DNA of 15,550 nt from Verrucomicrobiales bacterium (lineage in GTDB: Bacteria > Verrucomicrobiota > Verrucomicrobiia > Verrucomicrobiales > DEV007): positions 1 to 15,550 of the forward strand of contig JACETS010000044.1 in the NCBI GenBank assembly GCA_013911195.1, given 5' to 3'. The stretch's first letter is position 1. Each line of letters starts with the position of its first letter. The notes under the pieces are model-generated. The model did not search any database, was not told the origin of the DNA, and was given only the letters and a program-made list of their open reading frames with translations. A program made the translations under genes and the position numbers. Shown here piece after piece: positions 7,812 through 14,827 of the stretch.

Positions 7812-7873
7812 GTTAGAAAACCAATTATCGTAAAAATCGAAATGAATATTGGTGATTTTTCTCCTGAATCTAA

Positions 7874-9547
7874 ATGAAGCCATCAAGCCTAAATAAATAT
7901 AGCTCATTTGAAAGCATTGAGCTTCCAAACCGCACATGGCCAGATAAAAAGATTTCTAGTGCACCAATATGGTGCAGTGTTGACCTCAGAGATGGAAATC
8001 AAGCTCTGGCCATTCCGATGAACATCTCTCAAAAGCTTGAACTCTTTGAATTACTTGTAGAAATAGGATTTAAAGAAATCGAGATAGGCTTTCCTTCGGC
8101 TTCTGAAACTGAGTTCAACTTTGTAAGAAAACTAGTCGATGATAATCTAATACCTGAGGGGGTAAAATTACAATGCCTTGTTCAAGCACGAGAACATTTG
8201 ATAAAAAAAACTTTCGAGGCAATTGATGGTGTTCCTAATGCAATCGTTCACATTTATAATTCTACTTCACCCCTACAAAGAGAGATTACTTTTGGTGGAG
8301 CTACCAAGAGTGACATCAAGAAAATAGCTGTTGAGGGCACTCAACTCATCAAGGAACTCGTTAGCACGGTCCCAGAGACAAATGTGGATCTTGAATATTC
8401 TCCAGAAAGTTTTTCTGATACCGAAATCGAATTTGCTCTTGAGGTTTGCGAGGGCGTCATGGATGTATGGGAACCAAATACAACCAAGCCTATAATTTTA
8501 AATTTACCGGCAACAGTTGAGTGGACTACTCCTAACGTCCACGCTGACCAAATTGAATGGTTTTGTAATAACCTAAAGAATAGGGAATCAGCTATAATAA
8601 GTCTGCATACCCATAATGACAGAGGTACTGGCACAGCCGCCACAGAATTAGGGCTTATGGCGGGTGCCAACAGGGTCGAGGGAACCCTTTTCGGCAATGG
8701 TGAAAGAACTGGTAATCTTGATATAGCAACGGTTGCTCTCAATATGAACAGCCATGGCATCCAGACTGGTCTGGACTTCTCAGATATACCAAAGGCAAGA
8801 GAAGTATACGAGCGCTGCACACAAATGAAAGTACCTGACAGGCATCCATACGCTGGCGATCTAGTCTTTACCGCATTTTCAGGAAGTCACCAAGACGCAA
8901 TCAAAAAAGGCATGGATCGTCTAGACTCCTCCAGTAGCTCATGGGCGGTGCCCTACTTAACGATTGATCCAACGGACATCGGCAGAACTTACGAAGCTAT
9001 CATTAGAATTAACAGCCAATCTGGTAAGGGTGGAATAGCATACATTCTCGACCGTGAATATGGTTTTGATATTCCAAAATCCATGCAACCAATTGTTGGA
9101 GCAAAAATCTATCAATTAGCTGATGACAAAGGTAAGGAGCTAACAAATCAGGAAATACTCGAAGCTTTTAAAAATGAATTTGTAAATGTCTCAAAAAGTT
9201 TCTTTCTAGAAAAATATGAGCTTTTACATAATGATCTCAATGATGGGCAGGTTTGCTGTGAGGCCAAAATCATCAATAACGGTGAACCTCATGAAATTAA
9301 GGGCAGTGGAAATGGTCCAATCAATGCTTTCGTTAATGCGTTGGAAAAGATTAATCAGAAAGACTTTAACCTTAAAGATTACCGCTCACATGCCATCAAA
9401 GGGGGGTCAGATGCTGATTCCGCTGCATATATATTACTAGAAAGCACTAATGGCAAAGAGGCGTGGGGATGTGGAGTAGATCCCTCAATCGAGATTGCTG
9501 GGGTCAAAGCTCTAGTCAGCTCATTAAACCTTTTAAAACAAAATTAA
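7874..9547 (+). CDS. leuA: 2-isopropylmalate synthase (long LeuA form)
   Basis: The enzyme condenses acetyl-CoA with 2-ketoisovalerate to 2-isopropylmalate, the first committed step of leucine synthesis. The 557 residues show a DRE-TIM barrel: 'WCSVDLRDGNQAL' at 33-45 with metal ligand D40, 'EIEIGFPSAS' at 68-77, 'LHTHNDRGTG' at 244-253 with metal ligands H245 and H247, and 'VEGTLFGNGERTGN' at 268-281 ending in ligand N281. 'RTYEAIIRINSQSGKGG' (371-387) belongs to the linker/subdomain. Residues 430-557 form the LeuA C-terminal regulatory domain that senses leucine; 'GSGNGPINAFVNAL' (477-490) and the Asp/Ala-rich end fit. The early PNRTWPDK segment and length place it in the long, second LeuA type (like Corynebacterium/Mycobacterium enzymes). 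The other leu genes are not in the window. It converges on truA with five bases between. Confidence 0.95.
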   Translation: MKPSSLNKYSSFESIELPNRTWPDKKISSAPIWCSVDLRDGNQALAIPMNISQKLELFELLVEIGFKEIEIGFPSASETEFNFVRKLVDDNLIPEGVKLQCLVQAREHLIKKTFEAIDGVPNAIVHIYNSTSPLQREITFGGATKSDIKKIAVEGTQLIKELVSTVPETNVDLEYSPESFSDTEIEFALEVCEGVMDVWEPNTTKPIILNLPATVEWTTPNVHADQIEWFCNNLKNRESAIISLHTHNDRGTGTAATELGLMAGANRVEGTLFGNGERTGNLDIATVALNMNSHGIQTGLDFSDIPKAREVYERCTQMKVPDRHPYAGDLVFTAFSGSHQDAIKKGMDRLDSSSSSWAVPYLTIDPTDIGRTYEAIIRINSQSGKGGIAYILDREYGFDIPKSMQPIVGAKIYQLADDKGKELTNQEILEAFKNEFVNVSKSFFLEKYELLHNDLNDGQVCCEAKIINNGEPHEIKGSGNGPINAFVNALEKINQKDFNLKDYRSHAIKGGSDADSAAYILLESTNGKEAWGCGVDPSIEIAGVKALVSSLNLLKQN

Positions 9548-9552
9548 AAGAA

Positions 9553-10299
9553 TTAATACCTGACCTCCACAAGATATAAACCATCAGGCTTTGCACAGTG
9601 CTGACATTTCAATTGGCCAGGATTCTGCAGCATTCCTTCAATCCAGTTAATATCCTCTTTACCTTCAGCAACACGCACAGCAGCGCCAACTAAAAGTCTT
9701 ACCATTTTATAGAGAAAACCATTTCCTTTGAATGACATAGTTAATGTGTTTTGTTCTGAACTAACTTTGACAGAAAATATTGTTCTTTCAGTGTTGATTT
9801 CCTTACCATCACCACGATTAACGGCAAACGAGGCAAAATCATAGGTGCCAACATAGAGATCACATGCTCTTTTAAGCATTGAAATATCAAGGTTCTTAGG
9901 ATGATGCCACACTTTGAGAAATTCATGAGGCAATAAAATCTGCGAGGTATTTATATGATATCTATAAGTTTTCGATTTTGCTGAAAATCTTGCATGAAAA
10001 TCTGTTGAAACAAGCTCAGTACTAAGAACCCGTATTGTTGGTGGTAAATTTACATTAATTGCTCTCTGCCACTCATCAGCGGTCATCCTAGATTCTGGAG
10101 GAATTTCAAAATGAGCGACTTGACCTAAGGCGTGAACGCCCGTGTCGGTACGACCTGAACCATGCACCTTAATTTCGGCATGTGTGATTTTTTTTATGGC
10201 TAACTCCAGTGAATCCTGAACCGTCTTCTCTCCTGGTTGAATTTGCCAACCTTTGAAATGACTACCATCATAGGCAATCACAATTTTTAATTTATTCAT
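9553..10299 (-). CDS. truA: tRNA pseudouridine synthase A
   Basis: TruA converts uridines 38-40 of the tRNA anticodon arm to pseudouridine. I chose the ATG at 10299 (248 residues) because it begins the family N-terminus 'MNKLKIVIAYDGSHFKGWQ' and overlaps the stop of the upstream ybgC by eight bases; a TTG at 10308 is the other option. The catalytic aspartate is D52 in 'GSGRTDTGVHALGQVAHF' (47-64). 'NVNLPPTIRV', 'FHARFSAKSKTYRYHI' and 'FKGNGFLYKMVRLLVG' follow in the usual order. Length is normal for the family. The overlap suggests translational coupling with ybgC; no Shine-Dalgarno is visible. Confidence 0.95.
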   Translation of the reverse strand: MNKLKIVIAYDGSHFKGWQIQPGEKTVQDSLELAIKKITHAEIKVHGSGRTDTGVHALGQVAHFEIPPESRMTADEWQRAINVNLPPTIRVLSTELVSTDFHARFSAKSKTYRYHINTSQILLPHEFLKVWHHPKNLDISMLKRACDLYVGTYDFASFAVNRGDGKEINTERTIFSVKVSSEQNTLTMSFKGNGFLYKMVRLLVGAAVRVAEGKEDINWIEGMLQNPGQLKCQHCAKPDGLYLVEVRY

Positions 10300-10702
10300 G
10301 GTTAACAAAGTTCCCCCAGTGATCTGGCACTCTTAAAGGTTTACCTTCTGGCATCTTCACCAAAGCAAGCTGCTGCCTACATTCGACTAATATTTTTTGG
10401 TCCTCAATTCTTTTAATCTCAAAATGACACCAAAATCTAACCTTTGTCATTTCTGATAACCACCCCCTTACAATAATTTTATCCCCTAAAAGTGCTGGGC
10501 TCTTGTAATCAATTTCTGTCCTAACAACAGCCCCATATTTCTTCTCTTTGGACATCTCCTTGTAATCAAGCCCTAGCTCGATTCCCAAAAGGGTTCGATT
10601 CTCTTCAATGTATCTCAGATAGGCTATATTATGCACTACACCAGCTGCATCGGTATCATAAAACATTACCTGATTATTGGTTTCAATTATTGGACCTTTC
10701 AT
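10292..10702 (-). CDS. Acyl-CoA thioesterase, YbgC/4-hydroxybenzoyl-CoA thioesterase-like
   Basis: This 136-residue single hotdog-fold protein belongs to the 4HBT/YbgC group, which hydrolyses acyl-CoA thioesters. The active-site segment 'VMFYDTDAAGVVHNIAYLRYIEENR' (12-36) shows the family pattern; D18 is in the position of the catalytic aspartate and H24 takes the usual Tyr/His place. 'KSPALLGDKIIVRGWL' and 'ECRQQLALVKMPEGKPLRVP' match later strands. Substrate is not predictable from sequence. In proteobacteria ybgC sits with tol-pal, but no tol gene is here; it pairs instead with truA, overlapping it. The start may be the ATG at 10702 or the GTG directly before it (10705). Confidence 0.88.
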   Translation of the reverse strand: MKGPIIETNNQVMFYDTDAAGVVHNIAYLRYIEENRTLLGIELGLDYKEMSKEKKYGAVVRTEIDYKSPALLGDKIIVRGWLSEMTKVRFWCHFEIKRIEDQKILVECRQQLALVKMPEGKPLRVPDHWGNFVNHE

Positions 10703-10853
10703 CACAGGAAGAATTTTCTAGGTTTATTGATTTTTTTCAAAATAATAATGCGAGTTCATTGATATCTAACAGAAAAGACCATCTTCTATGATTCTGAACC
10801 AATATATTACTTGCAAGCACAGTAGAGTATGAATTAAGGCATTAATAGATTTT

Positions 10854-12179
10854 ATGTTTGAAGTTCGTGAAAAACCTCAACTCGTTGAGAGAGCTTTGCT
10901 TGTAGGGGTCTATTTGGATAAGTCCAAAGAAAAAGAGGCTTCAAGCCTTCTGGATGAATTAAATGAACTTGTTCAAACACTTGGTATAGGAATCATGGAT
11001 AGTGTTCTTGTTAAGGTTCGAGAAAATTTTCCCTCACACTTAATGGGCAAAGGAAAGATGGCTGAGATCATTGAAAGATCTAAAGATCTCAACTGTGATT
11101 GTATTATTTTCGATAACGAGCTTTCTCCCAATCAACAAAGAAATTGGGAAAACGATTCTAAAATTTTGGTCATTGATAGGCAAGAAGTGATCCTTGATAT
11201 TTTTTCACTCAGGGCCCGTACAAAAGAGGCGAGACTACAAGTACAACTTGCAAGGATGCAATATACCTTACCGAGAATGGCTCGTATGTGGAGCCACCTA
11301 GATCGGCAAGGTGGAGGTTCAGGCGGCGGCAAGGGTGGAGGTGGTGCCGCTAGAGGTGAAGGTGAAAAGCAAATCGAAGTTGATCGCCGACTTGCGCGTA
11401 AAAAAATTGATCGGGTTAAAGCTGAATTAGAAAAAGTCAGGCAACAAAGAAAAACTCAGCGAAAGGAAAGAAACCGTGCCGACCTTCCTCACGCAGCCAT
11501 AGTGGGATATACGAACGCTGGTAAATCGTCTTTATTAAATGGTTTAACCGAAAGCAGTGTACTTGCTGAGGATAAACTCTTCGCAACCTTAGACACGACT
11601 ACGAGGAAATTAGATTTAGAAGATGGACAAACCATCCTTCTTACTGACACTGTTGGTTTTGTCAGAAGATTGCCACATGGATTAGTTGAGAGTTTCAAAG
11701 CCACACTAGAAGAGGCGGTATTGGCAGATTTCTTAATTCATGTAATTGATGGAAGTTCTGAAAATGTAGAAGAGCATTATAAGACCACTCTTGAGGTTCT
11801 CAAAGAACTGGGAGCAGATGAAAAAAGAATCATATCTGCCATTAATAAAACTGACATAATTAGTCCTGAGAGGCTTCAAGAGCTAAAAAATATTTTTCCT
11901 GAGGCAGTTTTAATTTCTGTCCAAAAAAGGCACGGATTTGGGCGTCTTTTAGATAAAATCAATGAGATGCTATTGAGCAATATTGTGCGAAAAACCCTTA
12001 AAATACCGCAATCTCGGCAAGATTTGGTGGCTCTTTTACACCGCGAGGGCAAGATCTTGAGTCAGGATTACTGTGAAAACGACATAATAATAAATGCAAT
12101 TTATTCAAAACGTTTCCTTGCGAAGTTTGCGGAATTCGTTATGGCTGAAAATGTAGAGAGTCCCGCTACGGGGGAATAA
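10854..12179 (+). CDS. hflX: GTPase HflX
   Basis: HflX is a ribosome-binding GTPase that splits stalled 70S ribosomes, mostly under stress. The 441 residues show, in order: the HflX N-domain with 'FPSHLMGKGKMAEI' (59-72) and 'DNELSPNQQRNWE' (87-99); 'ARTKEARLQVQLARMQYTLPR' around 121-141; the Gly-rich loop 152-170 that is diagnostic of the family; a basic helix; then the G domain with G1 'GYTNAGKSS' (218-226), the switch region 'TLDTTTRKL' (245-253), G3 'DTVGF' (265-269) and G4 'NKTD' (331-334). The C-terminal 60 residues form a short extra domain. Length is typical. The start ATG has no Shine-Dalgarno. The SUKH protein gene follows after 20 bases on the same strand, so co-transcription is likely. 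Confidence 0.97.
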   Translation: MFEVREKPQLVERALLVGVYLDKSKEKEASSLLDELNELVQTLGIGIMDSVLVKVRENFPSHLMGKGKMAEIIERSKDLNCDCIIFDNELSPNQQRNWENDSKILVIDRQEVILDIFSLRARTKEARLQVQLARMQYTLPRMARMWSHLDRQGGGSGGGKGGGGAARGEGEKQIEVDRRLARKKIDRVKAELEKVRQQRKTQRKERNRADLPHAAIVGYTNAGKSSLLNGLTESSVLAEDKLFATLDTTTRKLDLEDGQTILLTDTVGFVRRLPHGLVESFKATLEEAVLADFLIHVIDGSSENVEEHYKTTLEVLKELGADEKRIISAINKTDIISPERLQELKNIFPEAVLISVQKRHGFGRLLDKINEMLLSNIVRKTLKIPQSRQDLVALLHREGKILSQDYCENDIIINAIYSKRFLAKFAEFVMAENVESPATGE

Positions 12180-12199
12180 ACAACTAACCACTAAATTTT

Positions 12200-13093
12200 A
12201 TGAAGAAGATTTGGTCCCGTCTCGAAGGTGAACTAACATCAAAAGCAAGTGAAATAATAGAATCATTAAATCTCGGAGCTGATGAATCAGAAGTCGAAGC
12301 TCTAGAGGAATACATTGGTCAGGAACTACCCACAGATTATAGGGATTTCCTTGTTATGCACAATGGTCAAAGTCAGGAAAGTAACCCTGGTTTCTTTGAC
12401 ATGTTTAGCCTTATGCCTCTTGATCTCGTCCAAGAATCTTGGGATGAACTAGAGGGACTTAGAGATGATGCAGGAGAAGAGGAAACCTGCCCAGGGGACT
12501 GGTTGCCTTTCGCGGAGGACGGTTCAGGAGACATGCTCTGCGTAGAACTTGAAACAGGAGCTATTAGTAAATACGTAAGTAGTGACGAAAACGAAGAAAT
12601 TGCGGATTCATTTGAAGGCTGGTTAGCTGATATTCATGCCATCCTAAAAAATGGCGAATTCAATTTTGATCCTGCTAGTGGCTTTGGAATTGAACCAAAA
12701 GGTCCTGATGAGCACGAAGAAGAAGAAGAAGAAGGCGCAGTCGATGATGATGATGATGTTGTCATGGATAGTGATGATGATGATGACGAAGCATCATTAT
12801 CTTACACCTTCACAGCCAAAATGATCGAATTGTATGAAGGCGAGGAAAAGGTTGGTACGGTTCCATGGGGTGACATTATTAGGGTTAAAGTTTCTTCTTA
12901 TGCAGGTGATCCACTAATTTCCATAAATCTTCCAGATGGAAGTGATCCTGAAGAACTCGAAATACCAGCAAATGTAGCCAACTCAGATAAGTTGTTTAAA
13001 TACTTGGGTAAACTTAAAGGTTGGGACCAAGAAGCTTTTGATGAAGCTTTGAGTAACGCCGATAAAGACGAGGAGATCCTAGTTTGGGGATAA
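12200..13093 (+). CDS. SMI1/KNR4 (SUKH-1) domain protein with acidic linker and extra C-terminal domain
   Basis: Residues 1-150 are an SMI1/KNR4 domain: 'IWSRLEGEL' at the start, 'LPTDYRDFLVMHNGQ' (43-57), then 'WLPFAEDGSGDMLCVELETG' (101-120) and a closing 'SFEGWLADIHAIL' (137-149). Residues 171-198 are an almost pure Glu/Asp linker. Residues 199-297 form a second domain, apparently all-beta at first ('SYTFTAKMIELYEG', 'VGTVPWGDIIRVKV', 'LISINLPDG') with C-terminal helices; it could be PH-like, but I cannot name it. SUKH proteins include immunity proteins against secreted toxins and, in yeast, a cell-wall signalling regulator; no toxin gene is nearby, so immunity is not supported by context. 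The protein is cytoplasmic by sequence and strongly acidic. It lies 20 bases after hflX and converges on the next gene with one base between. Confidence 0.85.
   Translation: MKKIWSRLEGELTSKASEIIESLNLGADESEVEALEEYIGQELPTDYRDFLVMHNGQSQESNPGFFDMFSLMPLDLVQESWDELEGLRDDAGEEETCPGDWLPFAEDGSGDMLCVELETGAISKYVSSDENEEIADSFEGWLADIHAILKNGEFNFDPASGFGIEPKGPDEHEEEEEEGAVDDDDDVVMDSDDDDDEASLSYTFTAKMIELYEGEEKVGTVPWGDIIRVKVSSYAGDPLISINLPDGSDPEELEIPANVANSDKLFKYLGKLKGWDQEAFDEALSNADKDEEILVWG
12716..12790 (+). repeat. Trinucleotide repeats (GAA)6, (GAT)5 and (GAT)4 in the SUKH gene
   Basis: Six GAA codons (12716-12733), five GAT codons (12743-12757) and four GAT codons (12773-12784, then GAC GAA) encode the acidic linker between the two domains. 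Exact triplet repeats can change length by slippage without breaking the frame. Confidence 0.9.
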
Positions 13094-13094
13094 A

Positions 13095-14792
13095 TTAGGG
13101 AGCTGCTAATGCCGCAGCCTTAGAGTCCTCATAACCTTTTTTAGCATTATCATAATCCTTCTGAGCACGCTCAGAAATTTCTGTGGCTTTTGCTTTGGCG
13201 TCCCTCTTCTCAGATGCCAAATCTGATATCTCCTTAAGGTAAAGTTGTGCGCTCGTCAGAACAGGAAGTGCTTTGGGATGAATCTTACCCTGAATTTCTT
13301 TCATTTTATCGGCAAGATCCCTTACATATTTACGCATTTCTCTGTCATTAAATTTATCCAGTCCATTACCCTGAGCAGAAATGATTTGCTGATCTAAATG
13401 AGACAAACATTTATCTAAGGAAAAAGTTTTTGATGTTTTTCTTGTTCTCAACCTAGCGTATGCAAATGCTGTTTTATTTTTAGGAGTAGCCCTACCCGCA
13501 GCAACAACTCTGCTCCAAACCTGAGCATTTGAAAGCATCCTTACGGAACGATCACGCAAAACTTTTTGAGCTTCACTCAGATCATTGAGCGATTTACCAA
13601 ACCCAATTCCTTCGGAAATATCACGGGCAAAGTTTACTGCTTCATCAAGATCAAGACACGAAATAACCTGAGTCGAATTAATAGAAATCATGTCATTCTC
13701 AAGAATTAGGTCATCTAAAATAGCATCTGAAACTTGTCCCGTGAGAAAGTAGAATGTATCCTTTGCCACCGGGGCTTTCTTTCCTAGTGCGCTTGGCGTA
13801 GAAAATTGAGGCTTGGGCTTTCCTTCATCTGGATCCTCGCCCTGAGCATTAGCGGCTTGAGCGGCAAGCTTTATGGCTTGACCCAAAGAGCCCGGAGATC
13901 TTTTCTTATCAATATTAAAATTAATTTTTCCTGCTCCATCCATACCTCCAAAAAGAACTAAATTTTCGGGAACCTGAATTCCTCTCAAAATACATTCAAT
14001 TAAAAATGCGGCTGCAAAATTAGGCGGTGCACTATCGGCCTGAATTTCATCAATGACAAAATGTACATTCTGATTAAAAGGCCAACCTTGACCTGAATAC
14101 TTCCGAGGAAGATAGGTCATTACCGAAATCATGGGTTTTGTATTAAGTTTTGGTTTAGACTCAAATGTTGCCTGCATTGGACCGCTATCTTCTGCATCAA
14201 TAATTTCTGCTCGAACTTCACTTACAACCATCTCAGGCACTTCTGTTGCGTGCATTCCAAGAACAACTTTAACACTGGCTTCTGTGATTTTGGGGCTTAA
14301 TTCTTTTTCTCCAGGTTTCACAGGCAAAATGGCTCCAGATGATACTGGTTCATACTTTTTATTATCCCCTTCACCCGGTTTATTTTCTTTGGGCTTTGCC
14401 GCCATGACGTCCGCTTTGTTGGCACCCCATTGTTTTGGGTCTTTAAGCACAATCTGAGTGAAGGCTCCATTTTTGACTATTTTGCCATGAACAAATACAT
14501 CTTTACCGATGGATTCATCGATTCCCCAATTCTCCTTAGAATCAAAGACATCAGATTTAATATAAAGTCTAAACAAGCTATCAGAGAACTGAATTCTAAT
14601 GTCCGCAGTCTGAGGCGCACTATCAGAACTTCTAACCTTACCTTTAATGAGAACGTTTTTTCCGACTGCAGCTTCTATTGCTTTTTCATCAGTCACATCA
14701 ATAAGATCCAGTGGCTTTTGGTTCTCGTCTTGTGCTATTAAATTAACGATAAAAATTGCAAAAAACCATAGAGTTATTGTTTGGAGCTTCAT
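13095..14792 (-). CDS. Exported protein with OB-fold-like and Lon (S16)-like domains, function unknown
   Basis: No named family is certain. The 565 residues begin with a signal peptide (1-20, cleavage near LIA-QDE), so the protein is probably periplasmic. Residues 35-120 resemble an OB-fold: 'VGKNVLIKGKVRSS', 'IRIQFSDSLFRLYI', 'IGKDVFVHGKI'. A Pro/Lys-rich linker follows to about 160. Residues 170-395 can be aligned by eye to the Lon protease domain: 'NVHFVIDEIQADSAPPNFAA' (242-261) against Lon HVHVPEGA...DGPSAG, 'RGIQVPENLVLFGGMDGAGKI' (270-290) against the AMTGEITLRG strand pair, 'GSLGQAIKLAA' (301-311) against GGLKEKLLAA, and 'LDLDEAVNFA' (380-389) near the end. S254 would be the catalytic serine; the Lys partner is uncertain (K308 is two residues out of register), so activity is doubtful. 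Residues 400-565 are helical and charged, ending in an Ala/Lys-rich coiled coil. It follows trpB by 35 bases. Confidence 0.72.
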   Translation of the reverse strand: MKLQTITLWFFAIFIVNLIAQDENQKPLDLIDVTDEKAIEAAVGKNVLIKGKVRSSDSAPQTADIRIQFSDSLFRLYIKSDVFDSKENWGIDESIGKDVFVHGKIVKNGAFTQIVLKDPKQWGANKADVMAAKPKENKPGEGDNKKYEPVSSGAILPVKPGEKELSPKITEASVKVVLGMHATEVPEMVVSEVRAEIIDAEDSGPMQATFESKPKLNTKPMISVMTYLPRKYSGQGWPFNQNVHFVIDEIQADSAPPNFAAAFLIECILRGIQVPENLVLFGGMDGAGKINFNIDKKRSPGSLGQAIKLAAQAANAQGEDPDEGKPKPQFSTPSALGKKAPVAKDTFYFLTGQVSDAILDDLILENDMISINSTQVISCLDLDEAVNFARDISEGIGFGKSLNDLSEAQKVLRDRSVRMLSNAQVWSRVVAAGRATPKNKTAFAYARLRTRKTSKTFSLDKCLSHLDQQIISAQGNGLDKFNDREMRKYVRDLADKMKEIQGKIHPKALPVLTSAQLYLKEISDLASEKRDAKAKATEISERAQKDYDNAKKGYEDSKAAALAAP

Positions 14793-14827
14793 GAGTTTTC
14801 TAAAAATTGAATTATGTCCTGTTTGAT

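Larger units (their letters stand above)
7512..7873. other. 362-base intergenic region between divergent yicC and leuA
   Basis: This is the only non-coding stretch above 300 bases. The half next to yicC holds no clear promoter; a perfect TATAAT at 7614-7619 (plus) lacks a -35 at normal distance. The half next to leuA holds a possible promoter (7684-7711), a 27-codon Leu/Val-rich mini-frame (7728-7811), and an inverted repeat ACCAAT/ATTGGT (7820-7825, 7848-7853) followed by GATTTTT just before leuA. I see no tRNA, T-box specifier structure, or other recognisable RNA element. Confidence 0.6.

Noticed and set aside
7512..7873. T-box or other riboswitch before leuA
   Set aside because: I found no T-box core sequence, specifier arm or strong terminator/antiterminator pair; only a weak six-pair stem.
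8341..8820. A 159-codon minus-strand frame
   Set aside because: It lies wholly inside leuA, whose conserved motifs fill this stretch; the antisense translation has no domain-like sequence.
10706..10853. Promoter or small RNA between ybgC and hflX
   Set aside because: Candidate -10-like sequences (e.g. TATTAT on minus) have no matching -35, and no stable hairpin with a T-run is seen.
12200..13093. Toxin-immunity locus based on the SUKH domain
   Set aside because: No Rhs, polymorphic toxin or secretion gene is adjacent; the neighbours are hflX and a convergent exported protein.
14131..14741. Two plus-strand frames of 108 and 103 codons
   Set aside because: Both are antisense to the signal-peptide-bearing Lon-like gene and show no family resemblance.
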